Source of the DNA: an uncultured Luminiphilus sp. | Lineage (GTDB): Bacteria; Pseudomonadota; Gammaproteobacteria; Pseudomonadales; Halieaceae | Assembly (NCBI GenBank): GCA_943787485.1 | Contig: CALSMP010000006.1 | Coordinates: 234,275-298,274 of the forward strand | DNA: 64,000 nt | Reading direction: 5' to 3' | In this document: positions 1 to 8,843 of the stretch, one piece after another | Position numbering within the stretch: the first letter of the stretch is position 1 | Layout: the number at the start of each line of letters is the position of its first letter | Program-made: the position numbers and the translations under genes | The notes under the pieces: generated by a model | What the model was told of the DNA's origin: nothing | The model's database searches: none | The model's input: the letters and a program-made list of their open reading frames with translations, nothing else

Positions 1-798
1 GATTCCTTCGGTGATCTGGCTTGGGAATCGGGTGACAGTCCAGCTAATCAATCGGGTCAGAAAACCGGCCACATACCAAAGGGTAATGAGGGCAATTAAG
101 GCAGAAACGGCTTGCCAGTTATTCATCCCCAGCACATTGAAGGTGGGTAGATGGGCTGACAACCAGATGGCGAAATCTGAATAACCATGTTCTTCCCACA
201 TCCGGGGAATCAGGGCAACGGTGGCGTTGGAGATTCGCCAGACCGACCCCCCCTCACCATCGGGAACGCGCTGTACATAAACCGGAACCACGCCATCCGC
301 CAGTTGGACTTCGCCCACCTTGTCACGATAGGCGGGGAGGTCGTCATCTAAGTGGCCTTCTGGACTATCGCTTATCGCGGTGAAATCCAAGACGTTTTGC
401 TGGATCCAGACAAATGCCAGCGCCTGTCCCAGTTTTGCTGCCTCAATCTCTGCTACCTCATCAGGTACGTAGCGCATGTCGAGGTACTGTCCTGCGGTAG
501 CGGTATCGCCCTGCCTTAGAAACTTACGAAAACCCAAAATAGCGTCCAGCGGTGTTCTGGCGGCTGCCGGGTAAAGCTTTTTCTGGCGCGCATTGCCAAT
601 TAATTCATCAGCAAGTTGCTCGGATTGATAGACCGCAACCGCCGACGCTTTTGACGCCTGCTGGTCTCCCTGGGTAAACCCCAGCGTCGAACTGACCATC
701 AGCAGGAGCGTGAGAAATGTCTGGAGAACGTAACGCATAGCCGGACGCCGGATTGCTGCAAAGAAATCAGTGTAGCTGTGCCGCTGCGAGTTTGACAT
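1..798 (-). CDS. MscS-type mechanosensitive channel protein, N-terminal part (truncated by window)
   Basis: Reading the complement gives a continuous frame that runs off the left edge. The product starts with a signal peptide (MRYVLQTFLTLLLMVSSTLG), then a periplasmic domain of about 180 residues containing ARTPLDAILGFRKFLRQGD and YLDMRYVP. A first membrane helix follows near the edge (AVSALIALITLWYVAGFL). This N-terminal pattern (TP-x-T/D-x-x-x-GF...GD...A..YLDL) is familiar from MscS-family channels with a periplasmic domain; the pore and beta domain would lie outside the window. Two in-frame ATGs are possible, 798 (MSNSQRH...) and 738 (MRYVLQ...). The shorter start gives a cleaner signal peptide; the longer one lies only 31 bp from tatC. 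The gene is downstream of tatC in the same direction. Confidence 0.6.
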   Translation of the reverse strand, partial: MSNSQRHSYTDFFAAIRRPAMRYVLQTFLTLLLMVSSTLGFTQGDQQASKASAVAVYQSEQLADELIGNARQKKLYPAAARTPLDAILGFRKFLRQGDTATAGQYLDMRYVPDEVAEIEAAKLGQALAFVWIQQNVLDFTAISDSPEGHLDDDLPAYRDKVGEVQLADGVVPVYVQRVPDGEGGSVWRISNATVALIPRMWEEHGYSDFAIWLSAHLPTFNVLGMNNWQAVSALIALITLWYVAGFLTRLISWTVTRFPSQITEGI

Positions 799-829
799 CC
801 CTATTCCCCGCGGGAGCGCTAGAAGCAAT

Positions 830-1564
830 CTACTCAGGTTTAGTCAATGACCGACCAAAAAAGATCCCCAGCTCAAAAAGCAGCCACATGGGAATAGCCA
901 GCAGGGACTGAGAGATGACATCAGGGGGCGTCAACAGCATCCCTGCAATAAAACACCCGACAATAATCCATGGCCGTTTTTTTGCGAGTGACTCCGCCGT
1001 CGTGACCCCACTCCAGATCAAAATCACGGCGGCAATGGGTATTTCAAAAGCGACGCCAAAAGCAAAGAATATCTTGAGTACGAAATCGAGGTAGCGATTG
1101 ATGTCAGTCATTACCGTGACATCGGTAGGCCCAACGCTTGTGAAGAAAGCGAAGATCAGCGGGAACACAATAAAGTAAGCGAAAGCCGTTCCCGCGTAAA
1201 AAAGCAAGACGCTCGATGCAAGCAGTGGAAAGGCAATCTTCTTTTCATTGCGATACATACCGGGAGCTACAAAGGCCCAAACCTGAAAAAGAATGTAGGG
1301 GATAACCAAAAAGACCGCGGTCACCAGCGTCAACTTAAAGGGTGTAAGAAACGGCGACGCCACCTCGGTTGCGATCATGCTGGACCCCTCAGGTAGCAGA
1401 TCTCTCAGGGGCTGTGACACGATGGCGTAGATGTCGTTGGCGAAGGGGAATAGCACAATAAAAGCAACTAGCACTGCTAAAACAGCCCGCAGCAGGCGAT
1501 CTCGTAGTTCGGTGAGATGGCTAATGAGGGGTTGAGGCGTGTCGTCTATCAGGTCATCGCTCAC
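830..1564 (-). CDS. tatC: Sec-independent protein translocase TatC
   Basis: Multi-spanning core receptor of the twin-arginine translocase, which binds the RR signal peptide of folded exported proteins together with TatB. The 244-residue length is normal. The N-terminus has the family hallmark PLISHLTELRDRLLRA, followed by six hydrophobic helices and the conserved region FAFGVAFEIPI. It is the third gene of tatABC: tatB ends 2 bp upstream, so the genes are certainly cotranscribed. Confidence 0.96.
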   Translation of the reverse strand: MSDDLIDDTPQPLISHLTELRDRLLRAVLAVLVAFIVLFPFANDIYAIVSQPLRDLLPEGSSMIATEVASPFLTPFKLTLVTAVFLVIPYILFQVWAFVAPGMYRNEKKIAFPLLASSVLLFYAGTAFAYFIVFPLIFAFFTSVGPTDVTVMTDINRYLDFVLKIFFAFGVAFEIPIAAVILIWSGVTTAESLAKKRPWIIVGCFIAGMLLTPPDVISQSLLAIPMWLLFELGIFFGRSLTKPE

Positions 1565-1566
1565 GA

Positions 1567-1926
1567 TCAGCTTTTGACCTCGCCAGTGGTGCCATGATCT
1601 TGGGGAGCAGCGCCGGCAGAGTCGGCGTGTTTGTCTTCTTCCGGCGCGTCGATGCTGTCTTTGATCTCATGCAACTGGTTCTGAAGCGGCTCTGTTAGGC
1701 CCTTCATCTCTTTTTCGAACTCGGTGGCACTGCTCTTAAGATCCCGCATGACCTCATCATTATGCAGTTCCCTCTGGATTTCAGTTCGTACTTCGTCAAA
1801 GCTTCGTCTGAGGCGTTTCATCCAGCGAGTAGTGACCCGGACAGCATCAAGAAACTGGTCTGGCCCAAAGACCAGCAGGCCGACGATGCTGATCAGGAGC
1901 AGCTCAAAAAAGCCAATGTCAAACAT
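1567..1926 (-). CDS. tatB: Sec-independent protein translocase TatB
   Basis: Single-span membrane protein that forms the substrate receptor with TatC. It begins MFDIGFFELLLISIVGLLVF, the characteristic TatB N-terminus, then GP, an amphipathic helix (RVTTRWMKRLRRSFDEVRTEI) and an acidic tail. The hinge after GP reads DQFLDAVR, where E. coli TatB has QRLPVAVK, so the usual hinge proline is absent. It lies between tatA (15 bp) and tatC (2 bp). The family assignment rests on position, length (119) and the N-terminal helix. Confidence 0.93.
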   Translation of the reverse strand: MFDIGFFELLLISIVGLLVFGPDQFLDAVRVTTRWMKRLRRSFDEVRTEIQRELHNDEVMRDLKSSATEFEKEMKGLTEPLQNQLHEIKDSIDAPEEDKHADSAGAAPQDHGTTGEVKS

Positions 1927-1941
1927 GGACGTAGTGGTTTT

Positions 1942-2148
1942 TTATTTCTGAGAATCGGCGTCCGTATCCGCGCTGCGTTCCTGGGGCGCATCGTCAGGGC
2001 CGTCATTTTCTTTGATGCTTTTTTTAAAGCCTTTGATAGCGCTACCGAGATCGCTCCCGATATTTTTCAGACGAGACGTACCAAATAGCATCACCACAAT
2101 TGCCAAGATGATTAATAGTTGCCAAATGCTGATTCCACCCAAACCCAT
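1942..2148 (-). CDS. tatA: Sec-independent protein translocase TatA
   Basis: Pore-forming or membrane-weakening subunit of the Tat system. The 68-residue protein has a short periplasmic start with [18 protein letters not shown] as its only helix, then the [22 protein letters not shown] amphipathic segment typical of TatA, and an acidic, charged C-terminus. It is the first tat gene, 45 bp downstream of hisE and in the same direction, matching the hisIE-tatABC order of pseudomonads and relatives. Confidence 0.95.
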   Translation of the reverse strand: MGLGGISIWQLLIILAIVVMLFGTSRLKNIGSDLGSAIKGFKKSIKENDGPDDAPQERSADTDADSQK

Positions 2149-2193
2149 AATGTCACTCTCTCTGTTATTCAGTCGGCCAATTTCATCAGTCTA

Positions 2194-2529
2194 TTATGCC
2201 TTGGATCGAGACTGTTTTTCGGTATGACCTGAGATGCCAAGTCGTGCCCCCAGCGCGTCAAGAACTTCCTCCTGACTCAAACCAAGATGTGTCAACAACA
2301 CCATTGAATGGAACCAGAGGTCCGCCACTTCGCCGAGGAGAGCGGCTCTCGCCTCGTCTGTACTGTCGTAATCCTTTGCCGCTACGATGACCTCGGTCGC
2401 CTCTTCACCCACTTTCTCCAAAATCTTGTTGAGCCCGGCCGAATACAAACTCGCCACATAGGAGTCGGCGGGGTCGGCGTTGCGGCGGTCTTCCAGAGCC
2501 GCTTGCAGTGCACAAAGGACATCACTCAT
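2194..2529 (-). CDS. hisE: Phosphoribosyl-ATP pyrophosphatase
   Basis: Second step of histidine synthesis: hydrolyses phosphoribosyl-ATP to phosphoribosyl-AMP. The 111-residue all-helical MazG-like fold is recognised by [25 protein letters not shown] with the metal-binding EEAxE pattern, followed by [14 protein letters not shown]. It is a separate HisE, not a HisIE fusion. Its start codon overlaps the hisI stop by 4 bp, giving translational coupling with the preceding enzyme of the pathway. Confidence 0.95.
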   Translation of the reverse strand: MSDVLCALQAALEDRRNADPADSYVASLYSAGLNKILEKVGEEATEVIVAAKDYDSTDEARAALLGEVADLWFHSMVLLTHLGLSQEEVLDALGARLGISGHTEKQSRSKA

Positions 2530-2900
2530 GACTTATCGTGCTCCAACACCCAACGCCCACCCGAGGGTTCGTAAAAGAAACAGGAGGCCCTTCCTGTGTG
2601 GCAAGCGCCTTCGCCTATCTGATTGACTTTGAGCAGAATAGTGTCGCCATCGCAATCAAGCCGGATATCCACCAGCTCCTGAATGTTGCCCGAGGTCTCC
2701 CCTTTACGCCAGAGTGCCCCGCGGGATCGTGACCAGTAGATAGCGCGACGCTCCTGGAGGCACAGAGCCAGCGCTTCTGCATTCATCCAGGCAAGCATTA
2801 GCACCTCGCCGCTGGTGGCGTCTTGTGCGATAGCCGGCAGAAGACCGTCAGCGTTCCACCGAGGCTCGATCGATTCGTCGATGTATGTACCTACTGTCAT
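2526..2900 (-). CDS. hisI: Phosphoribosyl-AMP cyclohydrolase
   Basis: Third step of histidine synthesis, a zinc hydrolase that opens the adenine ring of phosphoribosyl-AMP. Hallmarks are [45 protein letters not shown] and the zinc-binding [13 protein letters not shown]. The length (124) is that of a stand-alone HisI. It sits 18 bp after ubiB and overlaps hisE. Confidence 0.96.
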   Translation of the reverse strand: MTVGTYIDESIEPRWNADGLLPAIAQDATSGEVLMLAWMNAEALALCLQERRAIYWSRSRGALWRKGETSGNIQELVDIRLDCDGDTILLKVNQIGEGACHTGRASCFFYEPSGGRWVLEHDKS

Positions 2901-2918
2901 GGCAACAGTATGCCAGAC

Positions 2919-4493
2919 CTAGCGCTTTACGCTTAGCAATAGCGAGAGAGAAAGTACCCCGGTCCCCATTAATGAGGGCCAAATGGCGGTTGTGCTGAGC
3001 TGGTCGAGCACAATAATACCCGCGCCAAGGGCGCCGAAAACGGTGGGTATCGCTCGGGATGAAGGGGCCACTGCAGGGGCGGGTGGGGGCGGTGTCTCGA
3101 GCGCCTTGAGGATCAGTTCGGGGAGTTTGGGTAGGGTCTCCAACCAGCTAGGCAGGTGTTCTTGCAGACGCTTGAGTACATTTTGCGGGGCGTACCGCTC
3201 AGCCAGCCAGCGCTCCAGAAAAGGTTTGGCGGTATCCCATAGATTAAGTTCGGGATAAAGCTGCCGACCCAAGCCTTCGATATTCAGCAGGGTCTTTTGC
3301 AAAAGTACCAGTTGGGGCTGTACCTCCATGTCGAAACGGCCCGCGGTTCGGAAGAGAGACACCAGCATGTGCCCAAAAGAAATATCGGACAGAGGTCGCT
3401 CAAAAATCGGTTCACACAGGGTTCGCATTGCGGCCTCGAACTCACCGATAGGTGTTTCCGGCGGTACCCACCCACACTCGACGTGAAGCTTTGCTACGAG
3501 ACGATAATCCTGCTGGAAAATAGCCAGCAGATTGCGGGCTAGGTAATAGAGGTCTGATTCTTCCAGCTGGCCGACAATAGCGCAATCCACCGCAATATAA
3601 CGGGGGTCTTCGGGCGTGGTTGCGTCGACAAAAATATTTCCAGGGTGCATGTCAGCATGAAAAAAGCCATCTCGAAATACTTGGGTAAAAAAGGTCTCAA
3701 CGCCTCGCTCGGCCAACAGTTTAAGGTTGACGCCTCTGTTGATGAGTTCCTTCCTGTCGGAGACGGGCACCCCGTGAATTCGTTCGCTTACCATGACCTG
3801 CCGCGAGGTGTGGGACCAGATGACCTGAGGTACGTAGACGAGCTTACTGCCTTGAAAGTTGCGTCGTAACTGAGAGGCATTAGCCGCTTCGCGCCGCAGA
3901 TCAAGCTCGCCCAAAATGGTCCGTTCATAGTCTGCAACGACTTCCCGCGGGCGCAGCCGTCGGCCATCTTTAAATAATCGCCCCAACCAAATGGCGAGAA
4001 AGTTGATGAGTTTTAGATCCTCGTGCACGACCTCTTCAATAGCAGGGCGCAGGATTTTGACGACTACGGCTTCGCCTCCGTGGAGGGTGGCGGCGTGAAC
4101 TTGTGCCACCGAGGCGGCAGCCAAGGGGGTGCTGTCAAAGCTTTCGAATAGGGTATCAAGGGGTCGGCCTAGCTCGGATTCAATGATGACTATCGCCTCG
4201 TCGGTGGCGAAGGGCGGAACTTGGTCTTGAAGCTTTGCTAATTCGTCGGCGATATCGTCTGGCAAGAGATCCCGGCGAGTCGAGAGCAACTGGCCGAATT
4301 TTATGAAGACGGGACCTAGTGCTTCAAGCGCTTCGCGTAACCGTTGGCCGCGGGGAATTGCAAGCGGCGAAGCCGGCAGCGGCCCAAGAACCTTGAGTAG
4401 TCGGGTGAGGGGAGCGCGGCGGGATTCGGGTAGCAGGGTATCAAGTCGCTGACCTCGCACCGTTCGCAGCACGGTGATCACTCTGCCTATCAT
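2919..4493 (-). CDS. ubiB: Ubiquinone biosynthesis atypical kinase/ATPase UbiB
   Basis: Membrane-associated ADCK-type atypical kinase of the Ubi complex, needed for ubiquinone synthesis and transport of its intermediates. The 524-residue protein shows the diagnostic KxGQ motif ([18 protein letters not shown]) near residue 65, an ATP-binding core ([18 protein letters not shown]), the catalytic region [13 protein letters not shown] with VDCAIVGQL, and a C-terminal membrane helix pair. It overlaps ubiJ by 4 bp. Confidence 0.96.
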   Translation of the reverse strand: MIGRVITVLRTVRGQRLDTLLPESRRAPLTRLLKVLGPLPASPLAIPRGQRLREALEALGPVFIKFGQLLSTRRDLLPDDIADELAKLQDQVPPFATDEAIVIIESELGRPLDTLFESFDSTPLAAASVAQVHAATLHGGEAVVVKILRPAIEEVVHEDLKLINFLAIWLGRLFKDGRRLRPREVVADYERTILGELDLRREAANASQLRRNFQGSKLVYVPQVIWSHTSRQVMVSERIHGVPVSDRKELINRGVNLKLLAERGVETFFTQVFRDGFFHADMHPGNIFVDATTPEDPRYIAVDCAIVGQLEESDLYYLARNLLAIFQQDYRLVAKLHVECGWVPPETPIGEFEAAMRTLCEPIFERPLSDISFGHMLVSLFRTAGRFDMEVQPQLVLLQKTLLNIEGLGRQLYPELNLWDTAKPFLERWLAERYAPQNVLKRLQEHLPSWLETLPKLPELILKALETPPPPAPAVAPSSRAIPTVFGALGAGIIVLDQLSTTAIWPSLMGTGVLSLSLLLSVKR

Positions 4494-5134
4494 GGCTTTA
4501 TTGCCCCAAGGCGTTTGGCCAACTTTTGAATCCGACCCTGCAGGCGGTCGACGCGCAGCCCAAGCTGCTCGATCTCGCTATAGAACGCGTCGAGTTCAGC
4601 CGCCGGGGGGGTTAGCCGTCCTTCCTCAAGGATAAATTCTGAAAGTTGGCGTCGCAGGCTTGAGCCGCTGGCCTTCCCCCACTGAAACAGCGCCCGCAGT
4701 AGCGAGGCGAGCTGGTGCCCAACGACATCTCCCAGCGCATCAACGAGAGGGGCTTCCCAATCCAAATCCATGGTGCTGAGGATTTGCTGCAGCGCAATCA
4801 GCGGTGCGGTATTACCGATGAGCTCGAGGTTACTGTTGATCAAGGTCGCTGCGGGATCCTCCGATACCGCAAGCGCCGCAAAATCCTCGAGGGTGCCTCT
4901 TACCTGCGTGTCTGCTTTACGCTCTGAATAGTGTGCGAGACGCAGCTCCCCGGAGGGCTCTATGATGATGGTGATCGCAAGCGCGGGCGCAGTGCACTGA
5001 ATGCCAATGACCGTGCCCTCAAGTTCAGCCAGTTCCCGCTGCGCAATGGGAGCCAGTGAGAGGCCCTTGTTGATGCTGGTCTCGATGGCGGCGAGCGCCG
5101 CGGTGATCACGGCGGGGTCATGACCCTGAGTCAT
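4490..5134 (-). CDS. ubiJ: Ubiquinone biosynthesis accessory factor UbiJ (SCP2 domain)
   Basis: Lipid-binding accessory protein that organises the soluble Ubi complex. The 214-residue product has an N-terminal SCP2-like sterol carrier fold (about residues 15-110, including [20 protein letters not shown] and GTLEDFAAL) and a C-terminal coiled coil ([20 protein letters not shown]). The assignment is strengthened by its place between ubiE and ubiB, where UbiJ is normally encoded. Confidence 0.92.
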   Translation of the reverse strand: MTQGHDPAVITAALAAIETSINKGLSLAPIAQRELAELEGTVIGIQCTAPALAITIIIEPSGELRLAHYSERKADTQVRGTLEDFAALAVSEDPAATLINSNLELIGNTAPLIALQQILSTMDLDWEAPLVDALGDVVGHQLASLLRALFQWGKASGSSLRRQLSEFILEEGRLTPPAAELDAFYSEIEQLGLRVDRLQGRIQKLAKRLGAIKP

Positions 5135-5136
5135 GG

Positions 5137-5910
5137 TCAGGCCTTTATACCTTTGTGCACGGCGACAATGCCCCCCGTCATATTGTGATACTGACAGTTC
5201 ACAAAGCCCGCGTCCTCCATCATCTCCAGCAGCGTTTCCTGATCGGGGTGTTTTCGGATGGACTCAGCCAGATAGCGATAACTGTCCTCATCGTTAGCGA
5301 CCAGCTTGCCCATCAAGGGTAGGATCTTAAAAGAATACAAGTCGTAGGCGTTTTCGAGGAGGGGATTGGTGGGCTTGGAAAACTCCAGCACTAGCAGGCG
5401 GCCACCGGGCTTTAATACCCGCTCCATCGAGCGCAGCGCTTTGTCCTTGTCGGTCACGTTGCGAAGCCCGAAAGCAATGGTGATGCAGTCGATACTGTTA
5501 TCGGGGAAAGGCAGCGCCTGCGCGTCACACTGCACGGTGTGGATGTTGCCGGATGCGCCTTTATCGATCAGCCGGTCCCGACCCACCCTTAGCATCGAGT
5601 CGTTGATATCGGCGAGGACAACTTGACCGGTGGGGCCCACCAGACGTGAGAACTTGGCGGCCAGGTCCCCCGTGCCCCCGGCGATATCCAAAATCGTTTG
5701 CCCTTCTCTTACCGCGCTCAATTCAAGAGTAAATCGTTTCCAAAGGCGATGAATGCCCGCTGACATGAGATCATTCATCAGGTCATAGCGGCTAGCCACG
5801 GAGTCGAAGACTCCCCGCACCAGCTTTTCTTTGTCGTCTCGAGGGACCTCGCGGTAGCCGAAGTGTGTGGTCTCGGCATCTTCAACGTGATCTCGATTGG
5901 TGTCGCTCAT
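5137..5910 (-). CDS. ubiE: Ubiquinone/menaquinone C-methyltransferase UbiE
   Basis: SAM-dependent methyltransferase that methylates the quinone ring during ubiquinone synthesis. The 257-residue protein shows [22 protein letters not shown] motif [13 protein letters not shown], and [16 protein letters not shown], all typical of UbiE/COQ5. It is the first gene of ubiE-ubiJ-ubiB and lies 2 bp upstream of ubiJ. The upstream gap to the DUF971 gene (150 bp) probably holds the promoter. Confidence 0.97.
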   Translation of the reverse strand: MSDTNRDHVEDAETTHFGYREVPRDDKEKLVRGVFDSVASRYDLMNDLMSAGIHRLWKRFTLELSAVREGQTILDIAGGTGDLAAKFSRLVGPTGQVVLADINDSMLRVGRDRLIDKGASGNIHTVQCDAQALPFPDNSIDCITIAFGLRNVTDKDKALRSMERVLKPGGRLLVLEFSKPTNPLLENAYDLYSFKILPLMGKLVANDEDSYRYLAESIRKHPDQETLLEMMEDAGFVNCQYHNMTGGIVAVHKGIKA

Positions 5911-6060
5911 GGGTAGGGCTCGAGTTATTGGCAGCCGGGCATTGTAACCGAGCTGACGACTGGTTTCTGTGCCTAAATCGTTGTTTAGCTTGCAGGATCG
6001 TGGGTCAGTTTGCGCGATGGTGCACCCGGTGACTGCCGTGGCCCCGAGGACTACAGGGAG

Positions 6061-6441
6061 TTAGGGCTGAAAATGCAGCACTTGGGTGTCGGGATCCCTC
6101 GACTTTCCGGCCTGAGCAAGCTGACTCAAATAGTGCTGCCAGTGGCTGTCACGGTGGTCGAGCAGATCCCTTAAATAGGACCAGGTGTAGATGCCGGTGT
6201 CGTGGCCATCGTCAAAAATCAGTTGAATAGCGTAGTGGCCGGCCGCTTTTATATCGGCGATAGCCACGTGTTTTTTACCCACCTGCAAGACCTCCTGCCC
6301 CGGGCCGTGTCCCCGCACCTCCGCAGAGGGCGAGCACACCCGAAGCAACTCGGCACTTAAGGATCCCTCTCTGCCGTCGGCGAAGCGCAGTTCAAGCTCT
6401 CGGCGGGTGCGGGAATAGTGGATGCGGTCAATATCGTTCAT
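6061..6441 (-). CDS. DUF971 (gamma-butyrobetaine hydroxylase-like N-terminal domain) protein
   Basis: A 126-residue protein with the DUF971 signature: IHYSRTRRELELRFADG, the substrate/metal-like region AIQLIFDDGHDTGIYTWSYLRDL and a short tail. The fold is shared with the N-terminal domain of gamma-butyrobetaine hydroxylase and with Fe-S related scaffolds; the function of the stand-alone protein is not established. It follows the SPOR gene by 3 bp. In pseudomonads hslV and hslU normally separate these two genes. Confidence 0.85.
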   Translation of the reverse strand: MNDIDRIHYSRTRRELELRFADGREGSLSAELLRVCSPSAEVRGHGPGQEVLQVGKKHVAIADIKAAGHYAIQLIFDDGHDTGIYTWSYLRDLLDHRDSHWQHYLSQLAQAGKSRDPDTQVLHFQP

Positions 6442-6444
6442 GGC

Positions 6445-7050
6445 TTAGGGAGTTCGCGGCCGCTTGAGCAACAGGGTGTCGATAGATTGTTGCGCCGTGA
6501 CTGAGCGAGCGCGGGCCATGGCCGAGCGAGACTCAAACGGTCCCACATACACTCTGAACCAAAGTCCGTTGTCGCCCCGAGTCTCTTCGATGGTGGCGGT
6601 GAGACCGAGAAGAGCGAGTTCTCCCCGGCGGCGATCGGCATCCTTTTGCAGTCGAAACGAGCCCGCTTGCAGAAGGTATAAATCACTGTCGGTAGCATTC
6701 TCCGAAAGCGCAGCAGGCTCAACGTCCGAGGCTAAATCTAGATCTTGATTTGGGAGCACGGTGAAAAAGTCATAGCGAGGTTTGGGGTCTTCGCTCACGA
6801 CGCCGGCATCGATTCCTTGGTTCTGATGGTCGATCCCAGGTAGCTCCTGAGGCTTTGATAGCCAAGCCATGCTGGCAACACCGATGAGCAGGCCTGCAAT
6901 GGCGCCGACAGAAAAGCCTTTTAGGTGATCCTGATTCAGGGAGGGGGGGCCGCCAGTGGCTGCTTGCACCCGCTGATTTGCGCTACGGGGCTTCGCTGAT
7001 CGCGCTTTACTTTTAGCTTTGGGCTGAGACCGAGGAGACGCCACCGTCAC
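6445..7050 (-). CDS. SPOR-domain membrane protein (FtsN-like)
   Basis: A 201-residue bitopic inner-membrane protein. It has a lysine/arginine-rich cytoplasmic N-terminus ([19 protein letters not shown]), one helix ([16 protein letters not shown]), a linker and a C-terminal SPOR domain (about 125-195: [22 protein letters not shown] ... [17 protein letters not shown]). SPOR domains bind denuded septal peptidoglycan. The layout and position after argS match the FtsN-like protein of pseudomonads. The start codon overlaps the argS stop by 4 bp. Confidence 0.85.
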   Translation of the reverse strand: MTVASPRSQPKAKSKARSAKPRSANQRVQAATGGPPSLNQDHLKGFSVGAIAGLLIGVASMAWLSKPQELPGIDHQNQGIDAGVVSEDPKPRYDFFTVLPNQDLDLASDVEPAALSENATDSDLYLLQAGSFRLQKDADRRRGELALLGLTATIEETRGDNGLWFRVYVGPFESRSAMARARSVTAQQSIDTLLLKRPRTP

Positions 7051-8735
7051 ATGCTCTCAGGGGCGGAGACGCCGAGTAAATCGAGCCCACTCGCGATGAC
7101 GATGCGGGTGGCTTCGGCGAGCGCAAGCCGCGCGGTGGACATATCGGGTTGTGCCGGATCCAGCATCTTGTGCGCGTTATAAAAGCTGTGGAAATGGGCG
7201 GCGACGTCCCGCAAAAAGTTAGCGATGTCATGGGGCTCGAGCCGTTCTGCGGCGCTCGCGACCACCTCGGGGTATTTGGTGAGAATGAGTGCGAGCGCCA
7301 ATTCTTCACTTTCCTTTAACGTGGCGAGGTGCTCTAACCCTGTTGCTGGAGTCCACTGCGCATCGATTTCCAGCGCCTTGCGCTTCACGCTGGCCACCCG
7401 GGCGTGGGCGTACTGAATGTAATACACCGGGTTTTCATTGGACTGGGAGAGCGCCAGATCAATGTCAAACGTTAACTGAGAGGTCGCAGCGCGGGCGGCA
7501 AGAAAGAAGCGCGTGGCATCTCTGCCCACCCAGTCGATCAAATCGCGCAGCGTGACGTAACTGCCGGCGCGCTTTGACAGCTTCACTTCGGCGCCATCGC
7601 GCATGACTGTCACCATCTGGTGCAGCACATATTCGGGCCATCCTTCGGGGATACCCACATCGAGTCCCTGAAGGCCCGCGCGGACACGGGTGATCGTACT
7701 GTGATGATCTGCCCCCTGCTCGTTGATGACGCGCTTGTAGCCGCGCTCCCATTTGTTGAGGTGATAGGCCACATCGGGAACGAAGTAGGTATAGCCGCCC
7801 TCACGCTTGCGCATGACCCGATCCTTGTCATCACCAAAGTCGCTGCTGCGAAGCCAAAGTGCATCGTCTTGCTCATAGGTATGACCCGATGCAACCAGTC
7901 GTTCTACGGTTCGCTCGACAGCATCATTGGCGTAGAGCGAGGACTCCAGAAAGTACTCATCGAACTTCACGGCAAACGCTTGCAAGTCAGCGTCCTGCTC
8001 GCGTCGGAGCCAAGCGACCGCGAAGTCTCGAATGTCCTCGAGGTTGTCCGTGTTACCGCTGGCGGTGATTTCCCGATCTGCTGCTGACACAGCGTCTTTG
8101 GCCACAAAGGCGTTGGCCAAATCGATAATGTATTCCCCTTGATATCCATCCTCCGGCCAACCGGTGTCATCGGGGGTCAGACCATGAGCGCGGGCCTGGA
8201 CCGACAGCGCCAAATTGGCGATCTGTTGTCCCGCATCGTTGTAATAAAACTCGCGCTGCACGGACCAGCCGGTCGCCGCGAGGAGCCGACAGATCGAGTC
8301 CCCAATAGCGGCACCGCGGCCGTGACCCACGTGTAGGGGCCCCGTGGGATTGGCCGACACGAACTCGACCTGAACCTTTTTATCGGGGTCACATGGCCGC
8401 CGGCCATAATCCGAGCCGGCGTCGAGTATGCGGGTTATGCCTTGGGTGTGGCTTGCCTGAGACAGGGTGAAGTTGATAAAGCCCGGACCGGCGACCTCGG
8501 TTTTGGCAATGATTTCATTGGCGGGTAGGGCGGCGACCAGCTTTGCTGCGAGGTCGCGGGGTGGCATGCCTGCCCGTTTCGCCAGCACCATGGCGAGGTT
8601 GGTTGCTAGATCACCATGACTTGGGTCCCGTGTGTGATCTATTTGTGGGCTTACCCCCTCGATGGACTCGAGGGTGCCTTCGTTGACGAGTTGTTGCAGT
8701 GTTTGCTGCAACAGAGCCGTCAGCGCGTCTTTCAT
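7047..8735 (-). CDS. argS: Arginyl-tRNA synthetase
   Basis: Class I synthetase that charges tRNA-Arg. Visible are the N-terminal additional domain, the HIGH-type motif [19 protein letters not shown], the KMSKS-type motif [15 protein letters not shown], and the C-terminal anticodon-binding DALR region ([13 protein letters not shown]...). The start at 8735 ([11 protein letters not shown]) is chosen because a GGAG Shine-Dalgarno lies just upstream and 562 residues is the usual length; a longer frame to 8813 is not family-like. Confidence 0.96.
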   Translation of the reverse strand: MKDALTALLQQTLQQLVNEGTLESIEGVSPQIDHTRDPSHGDLATNLAMVLAKRAGMPPRDLAAKLVAALPANEIIAKTEVAGPGFINFTLSQASHTQGITRILDAGSDYGRRPCDPDKKVQVEFVSANPTGPLHVGHGRGAAIGDSICRLLAATGWSVQREFYYNDAGQQIANLALSVQARAHGLTPDDTGWPEDGYQGEYIIDLANAFVAKDAVSAADREITASGNTDNLEDIRDFAVAWLRREQDADLQAFAVKFDEYFLESSLYANDAVERTVERLVASGHTYEQDDALWLRSSDFGDDKDRVMRKREGGYTYFVPDVAYHLNKWERGYKRVINEQGADHHSTITRVRAGLQGLDVGIPEGWPEYVLHQMVTVMRDGAEVKLSKRAGSYVTLRDLIDWVGRDATRFFLAARAATSQLTFDIDLALSQSNENPVYYIQYAHARVASVKRKALEIDAQWTPATGLEHLATLKESEELALALILTKYPEVVASAAERLEPHDIANFLRDVAAHFHSFYNAHKMLDPAQPDMSTARLALAEATRIVIASGLDLLGVSAPESM

Positions 8736-8744
8736 AGTACCTCT

Positions 8745-8782
8745 CCAAAGCGGATTAAGCGTGCCAAAGCGGATTAAGCGTG
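8745..8782. repeat. 19-bp perfect tandem duplication upstream of argS
   Basis: The sequence ccaaagcggattaagcgtg occurs at 8745-8763 and again at 8764-8782, directly head to tail, in the argS leader. It could be a recent slip duplication or a doubled regulatory site. Confidence 0.8.
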
Positions 8783-8843
8783 GCTCTTGTGCCGGTGCCC
8801 GCGGATTATCCACTGTGAGGCGCCGTTTTTACAGGCCTAGTGG

